The notes under the pieces were generated by a model. The model was not told where the DNA came from, made no database searches, and saw only the letters and a program-made list of their open reading frames with translations. Made by a program: the position numbers and the translations under genes. Below are positions 9,201 to 10,408 of a DNA stretch of 10,408 nt, in pieces. Source of the stretch: an uncultured Oscillochloris sp. GTDB lineage: Bacteria > Chloroflexota > Chloroflexia > Chloroflexales > Chloroflexaceae. The number at the start of each line of letters is the position of its first letter. Positions within the stretch are counted from its first letter, which is position 1. The stretch covers positions 1-10,408 of the forward strand of contig CAIRDL010000762.1 in NCBI GenBank assembly GCA_903877345.1, read 5' to 3'.

Positions 9201-10272
9201 CCAACTCGTCCAACTCTGGCAGGAAGTGCTGGGGCTTGACCTCGTCGGGGTGCGGGACAGCTTCTTCGACCTCGGGGGGCACTCGCTGGTGGCCCTGCGG
9301 CTGATGGCGCAGATCCAGCAGCAGTTTGGCCGCAATCTGCCGCTCGCCACGCTGTTCCAGTGTCCGACCATTGAGCAACTGGCCCGGCACCTCAGCACGC
9401 CGACGGGAACGCCTGGAGCCGACTGGTCTGTCTTGGTGCCGATCCAGCCTGATGGTGAGGGACGGCCCTTCTTCTGTGTGCCCGGCACCGGCGGCAACCC
9501 GCTCTACCTCCACGACCTCGCCCGTTTTATGGGCCCACGGCAACCATTTTATGGACTACAAGCCGTCGGGCTGGATGGCGAGACGGCCCCGTACACCACC
9601 ATCGAGGCCATTGCCGCCCACAACGTCCAGGCCATCCAGCGGGTGCAACCACAAGGTCCCTATCTCCTGGGCGGGCACTCTTTCGGCGGCAAAGTCGCCT
9701 TCGAGATGGCGCAACAGCTACGTCGGGCCGGGCACGCCGTGGCTCGGCTGATCCTCCTGGACACGACGGCCCCGGCCCCGCTACCGGAACTGCCGGATTG
9801 GGACGAGGCCCGTTGGCTGGTTGCGCTGGCCGGTGCCTTCGGCGCGGTGGCGGGCCAGCAGAGCACCCTCGTGGCCGAGGAGTTGCGCCGACTCGCGCCC
9901 GAGGAGCAGATGATCCGCTTCAAAGCCGAGCTGGAGCGGCTCCAACTCTTGCCGCCAGAGGCCGATCTGAAGCAGGCTCGTGGCTGGATTAAGGTGTTCA
10001 AGTGTAATCAGTTGACAGCGTACAACCCCGGCCCAGGCATTCCTGTAGCGATAACCCTCTTCCGCACGGAAGAGTTGCTTGCCCCGGCCCCGTACTTGGG
10101 TCAGCAAGCGGCACCGCACCAAGATGATCCGACACTGGGATGGGCGCAGTTTGCCGAAGGGCCGGTTGAAGTGATCGCCATACCCGGCAATCACCTGACC
10201 ATGATGGGCCGCCCCCACGTTGAGACGCTGGCCTTGCGCCTGCGCGAGTGCTTCCAGCGGATAGCGAACTGA
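3037..10272 (+). CDS. Terminal NRPS: docking-C-A-T-E-C-T-TE, last module lacks an A domain
   Basis: This complete 2411-residue synthetase ends the assembly line. It accepts the peptide from the upstream protein, adds one residue, inverts it to the D form, performs or gates a last condensation, and releases the product. Domains by residue are: TubC_N docking (1-55), C (72-510), A (530-1020), T (1036-1105, Ser1069), E (1113-1560), DCL-type C (1583-2025), T (2048-2120, Ser2083) and type I TE (2135-2408; Ser2215, Asp2242, His2386). All catalytic motifs I could check are intact. No A domain lies between the second C domain and the second carrier; they are joined by a linker of roughly 20-25 residues, in frame. 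The ATG at 3037 is chosen because the docking fold starts there and it overlaps the upstream stop. The gene ends with TGA at 10270-10272. Substrate calls are inferred. Confidence 0.98.
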   Translation: MTDTVAFIAELARQDIKLWLDGDALRVNAPAGTLSPALVARLKERKPEMLAFLRQHQPATRITTITPGVRPERLPLSFAQQRLWFLAQLEGASGTYNIPVALRMHGPLDLAAFRASWEQLEARHEVLRTSFTQSAGQAYQQLNPPGFTLHHSDLSALPNAAQADTVTRLAHQEANHSFDLACGPLWRVLLVRLSDQEHILVVTMHHSISDGWSIGILTRELSALYARQRGYQAEDLPPLPLQYADFALWQREWLRGAVLQEQLAYWKKQLAAAPPFLSVPTDHPRPAIQNHRGDHLSVTLAQPLTKAIKRLAQAHDATLFMCLQAAFAVLLARYTGQDDVCVGTPLANRQFAELEPLVGFFVNTLVLRNDLTGNPTFRELLARSRQITLDADQHQALPFELVVEALQPERNLAYSPLFQVLFVLQNHRQEALSLGELTFSPFEVEHSVAKFDLTLTIWERGDELTAVWNYSCELFERATIERMADHYQTLLAGIVANPDQPVALLPMVSAAERQQLLVAWNATAADYPAEMCLHQLFEAQVERTPDALAVIYEAQCLSYRELNERANQLAHTLIAQGVGPEVLVGICVERSLELMVGLLGILKAGGAYLPLDPNYPAERLASMREDADLRLLLTQTALRERLRLGADVTVIELDQRPSGYRLAANPTVAVAPDNLAYVIYTSGSTGQPKGVQLTHQGVVNYLSWCVRTYPVTAGSGIPVNASFSFDGAVPNLFAPLLVGKAVLLLPEATQFECLSTALRQVAEPFSLIKGTPTHLSLLHQLLHRSAEPLRAHALVLGGEPLPRSLVATWWEHAPGSRVFNQYGPTEATVACCCYEVPPHTDLPENIPLGRPIANTQVYLLDRYHQPVPIGVSGELYVGGVQVARGYLNRPELTAERFIPNPFGPGRLYKTGDLCRYRPDGNIEYIGRLDQQVKLHGFRIELGEIEAQLRQCDGVEAAVVVLREAAGNQRLVAYLVGTADTAATVRAQLSQKLPTFMLPTQFVQLSAIPLLPNGKLDRRALPEPEAEVDTRQMVLPRTPTEALLATIWQATLGLKQVGVTDNFFQVGGDSILSIQIVSRARAVGLHLTPKDLFQHQTIADLAAVAHTAPQAQAEQGLVTGALPLTPIQRRFFAQGWREPHHFNMSMLLELAPEVKAGWLEAAVHSLLTHHDALRLRLVRHGDAWQQTIAAPTADTPFEVFVLDEQQATLEAQANRLQASLNLAYGPLLRVALFQRAGRQYLLLVIHHLAVDGVSWRIILEDLQTAYQQAASAKPIQLPAKTTSFKAWATLVQAHGPTVVATERTYWAQICAQGAPALPVDHALGPNDHASAARVATRLDRTQTAALLNEAPAAYHTQINDLLLTALLLAYQRWSGRTTLVLALEGHGREELLAPEGMVDLARTVGWFTTIFPVRLEFPTDDLGTLIKQVKEQLRQIPRHGIGYGILRFLQDDPALVFAAEVSFNYLGQFDQSMQGPLFKAFAPETGGVTRSPTGPRAQLLDITGMVIDGQLQLDWVYSRNVHREATIRQFAQGFSEALQKLIAHCQAPGAGGYTPSDFPDVGLSQTRLEALLGEITLANRLGGPIQQQLEAIYPLAPSQQGMLVETLAFPGSGIHVEQSALSWRGPFDHHAFTQAWQQVLARHTTLRTGFIWENLAEPLQFVLRRTQMLIAHHSLRGLTDEAQQEYIAHYLEADRRRGFTMMQAPLMRLALFEVDDHTHHFVWTRHHILSDGWSLPIVTSEFMALYEAECSGQTLQLPPSRPYQNYITWLRQQDLATSAAFWRERLAGFTTPTPLASGVAQEEPRHASAELVLSATTTAALVALARQHGLTTSTLIQAAWALLLHHHSGARDLVFGATVAGRPPEVVGVETMVGPFINTVPVRVQLPPAADTPLLSWLQALQVQGLEQQPHAYCSTGQIHQWSEVPGSLPLYESLLVFENYPVESAGFGQAAWTLTPFAVSGARTVGAQTRYALTVLVLPGAAFTFRFVYDASRLTSADLEQLQAHLLTLLDQLVADPHQPLPQLMLAPGQAPALRPTAGLTARTEPVPPRTEVEHQLVQLWQEVLGLDLVGVRDSFFDLGGHSLVALRLMAQIQQQFGRNLPLATLFQCPTIEQLARHLSTPTGTPGADWSVLVPIQPDGEGRPFFCVPGTGGNPLYLHDLARFMGPRQPFYGLQAVGLDGETAPYTTIEAIAAHNVQAIQRVQPQGPYLLGGHSFGGKVAFEMAQQLRRAGHAVARLILLDTTAPAPLPELPDWDEARWLVALAGAFGAVAGQQSTLVAEELRRLAPEEQMIRFKAELERLQLLPPEADLKQARGWIKVFKCNQLTAYNPGPGIPVAITLFRTEELLAPAPYLGQQAAPHQDDPTLGWAQFAEGPVEVIAIPGNHLTMMGRPHVETLALRLRECFQRIAN
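3250..4566 (+). other. Condensation domain, LCL-like
   Basis: The full core motif series is present: LSFAQQRLWFL (residues 76-86), RHEVLRT (123-129), HHSISDGWS (205-213, catalytic His206), YADFALWQRE (243-252), VGTPLANR (342-349) and GFFVNTLVLR (359-368). The first motif has the SFAQQRLWFL form usual for L-accepting C domains rather than the YPLxPxQQGML form of DCL domains. This fits an upstream module without an epimerase. It joins the upstream (predicted Dab-ended) chain to the residue loaded by the next A domain. Confidence 0.95.
4624..6096 (+). other. Adenylation domain, Asp/Asn-like clade with atypical pocket code
   Basis: Motifs seen are LSYRELNERANQLA (557-570), KAGGAYLPLDP (603-613), YTSGSTGQPKG (680-690), NQYGPTE (820-826), GELYVGG (873-879), YKTGDLCRYRPDG (908-920) and PNGKLDRR (1011-1018). 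The VKLRGF motif reads VKLHGF, with His935 replacing Arg. Aligning by eye to PheA gives D726, G727, P730, K769, V795, G797, Q821, V829, A830 and K1014. The K-V-G triad and the flanking text (NLFAPLLVG, SLIKGTPTHLSLL) resemble the Asp (DLTKVGHIGK) and Asn A domains. The pocket positions G, P and Q differ, so an acidic or amide residue or a derivative is my best guess, not a firm call. Confidence 0.93.
6142..6351 (+). other. Peptidyl carrier domain of the E-associated type
   Basis: The domain carries LPRTPTEALLATIW and then NFFQVGGDSILSIQIV. Ser1069 (TCG at 6241-6243) is the phosphopantetheine site. The GGDSI form, in place of GGHSL, is characteristic of carriers that precede an epimerisation domain, and one does follow here. 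Confidence 0.95.
6373..7716 (+). other. Epimerisation (E) domain
   Basis: This domain inverts the alpha carbon of the carrier-bound residue so that the D form is passed on. Epimerase motifs are visible: LPLTPIQRRFFAQ (1121-1133), HHLAVDGVSWRI (1245-1256, catalytic His1246), EGHGREEL (1383-1390), TVGWFTTIFPV (1402-1412), PRHGIGYGILRFL (1436-1448) and VSFNYLGQFD (1460-1469). Every one is intact, so the domain is probably active. A linker containing YTPSDFP joins it to the next C domain, a common E-to-C linker form. Confidence 0.95.
7783..9111 (+). other. Condensation domain, DCL type
   Basis: The opening IYPLAPSQQGMLVE (1591-1604) is the form typical of C domains that accept a D-configured donor after an E domain. 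Other motifs are RHTTLRTGF (1641-1649), RHHILSDGWSLPI (1724-1736; His1726 catalytic, Asp1730 present), YQNYITWLRQQ (1762-1772) and VGPFINTVPVR (1872-1882). All catalytic features look intact, so this is not an obviously dead domain. It is followed directly by a carrier with no A domain between, so the identity of its acceptor is unknown. Confidence 0.95.
9178..9396 (+). other. Peptidyl carrier domain with no cognate A domain
   Basis: The sequence runs PPRTEVEHQLVQLW and then DSFFDLGGHSLVALRL. Ser2083 (TCG at 9283-9285) is the phosphopantetheine site. The fold and the site look normal. The preceding linker leads straight from the C domain. It must be loaded in trans or by another A domain of the line, or receive the peptide by some other route, before the TE acts. 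Confidence 0.95.
9439..10260 (+). other. Type I thioesterase (TE) domain
   Basis: This alpha/beta hydrolase releases the finished peptide from the last carrier by hydrolysis or cyclisation. PFFCVPGTGGNPLYLHDLA (2145-2163) forms the first strand and oxyanion region. GHSFGGK (2213-2219) holds the nucleophile Ser2215 (TCT at 9679). Asp2242 in LLDTTAP lies 27 residues later, the spacing known from SrfA-C and EntF. His2386 in PGNHLTMM completes the triad. The 144 residues between Asp and His include a long lid, a common form in terminal NRPS thioesterases. Sequence alone does not show which release mode is used. Confidence 0.95.
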
Positions 10273-10280
10273 AATCTGCA

Positions 10281-10408
10281 ATGGTGTTACCAATCAAGGC
10301 CAAACTCAACAGCCTGCTCGCGGCACCCCAGAGCCTAGCCAACCTCAACCCGCTGCGTAAGCGCAAGACGCTCGGCGACATCTTGGCGCAGCCCGCGCCG
10401 CCCCCGGC
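10281..10408 (+). CDS. Start of an unidentified downstream gene, 3' end outside the window
   Basis: An ATG 8 bases after the NRPS stop opens a frame that stays open for 42 codons to the window edge. It begins MVLPIKAKLNSLLAAP and continues with a basic stretch (NPLRKRKTLGDILAQP) and a proline-rich end. Most codons end in G or C, as in the NRPS genes, which supports real coding. The close spacing suggests the same operon. I see no clear Shine-Dalgarno upstream, no signal peptide and no recognisable domain in so short a piece. A tailoring, transfer or export function would fit the context but is not shown. GTG at 10284 is an alternative start. Confidence 0.6.
   Translation, partial: MVLPIKAKLNSLLAAPQSLANLNPLRKRKTLGDILAQPAPPP

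Noticed and set aside
9022..9543. A frameshift or hidden A-domain remnant between the last C and T domains
   Set aside because: The main frame is continuous and reads normal C-domain end, linker and carrier; other frames here contain no A-domain motifs.
9439..10260. Terminal reductase domain or stand-alone type II thioesterase
   Set aside because: The GHSFGG nucleophile elbow with Asp and His partners marks an alpha/beta-hydrolase TE, and it is fused in frame to the last carrier; no Rossmann-type reductase motif is seen.
10273..10280. Terminator or promoter between the NRPS gene and the next frame
   Set aside because: Only 8 bases separate the genes; there is no room for a hairpin and no U-run is seen.
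1..10408. tRNA/rRNA genes, CRISPR arrays, insertion sequences, attachment sites
   Set aside because: Virtually all bases are accounted for by the NRPS coding frames; I saw no transposase, repeat-spacer pattern or structural RNA.

Overview
This window is an internal slice of a nonribosomal peptide synthetase (NRPS) gene cluster. Everything readable lies on the + strand and nearly every base is coding. The DNA is GC-rich with strong G/C preference at third codon positions. The protein style (TubC-type docking domain, cyanobacteria/Chloroflexota/myxobacteria-like C-A-T sequences) would suit a filamentous Chloroflexota or another GC-rich gliding bacterium, but no taxonomic marker gene is present, so this placement is weak inference.

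Layout: (1) bases 2-3040 are the 3' part of an NRPS gene that begins upstream. They encode a condensation domain cut by the window edge, an adenylation domain and a carrier domain (C-A-T), ending in a short charged tail. (2) Bases 3037-10272 are a complete 2411-residue terminal NRPS with the order docking(TubC_N)-C-A-T-E-C-T-TE. It overlaps the previous gene by 4 bases (ATGA). (3) From 10281 a further reading frame starts 8 bases after the NRPS stop and runs off the window.

How they work together: the nascent peptide is extended on the first protein with a residue whose binding-pocket code (D-I-W-E-S-T-A-D-D-K) closely resembles the code I recall for 2,4-diaminobutyrate. It then passes through the TubC-type docking interface to the second protein. 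There it receives a residue from an A domain of the Asp/Asn-like type with an unusual code (D-G-P-K-V-G-Q-V-A-K), and that residue is epimerised to D. The chain then meets a D-accepting condensation domain followed directly by a carrier and a thioesterase.

The main oddity is this last module. It has an intact-looking DCL-type C domain, an intact-looking carrier and an intact-looking thioesterase but no adenylation domain. The carrier must be loaded in trans or by a neighbouring A domain, or the C domain must use an unactivated acceptor. The final residue of the product therefore cannot be read from this assembly line by the usual colinearity rule.
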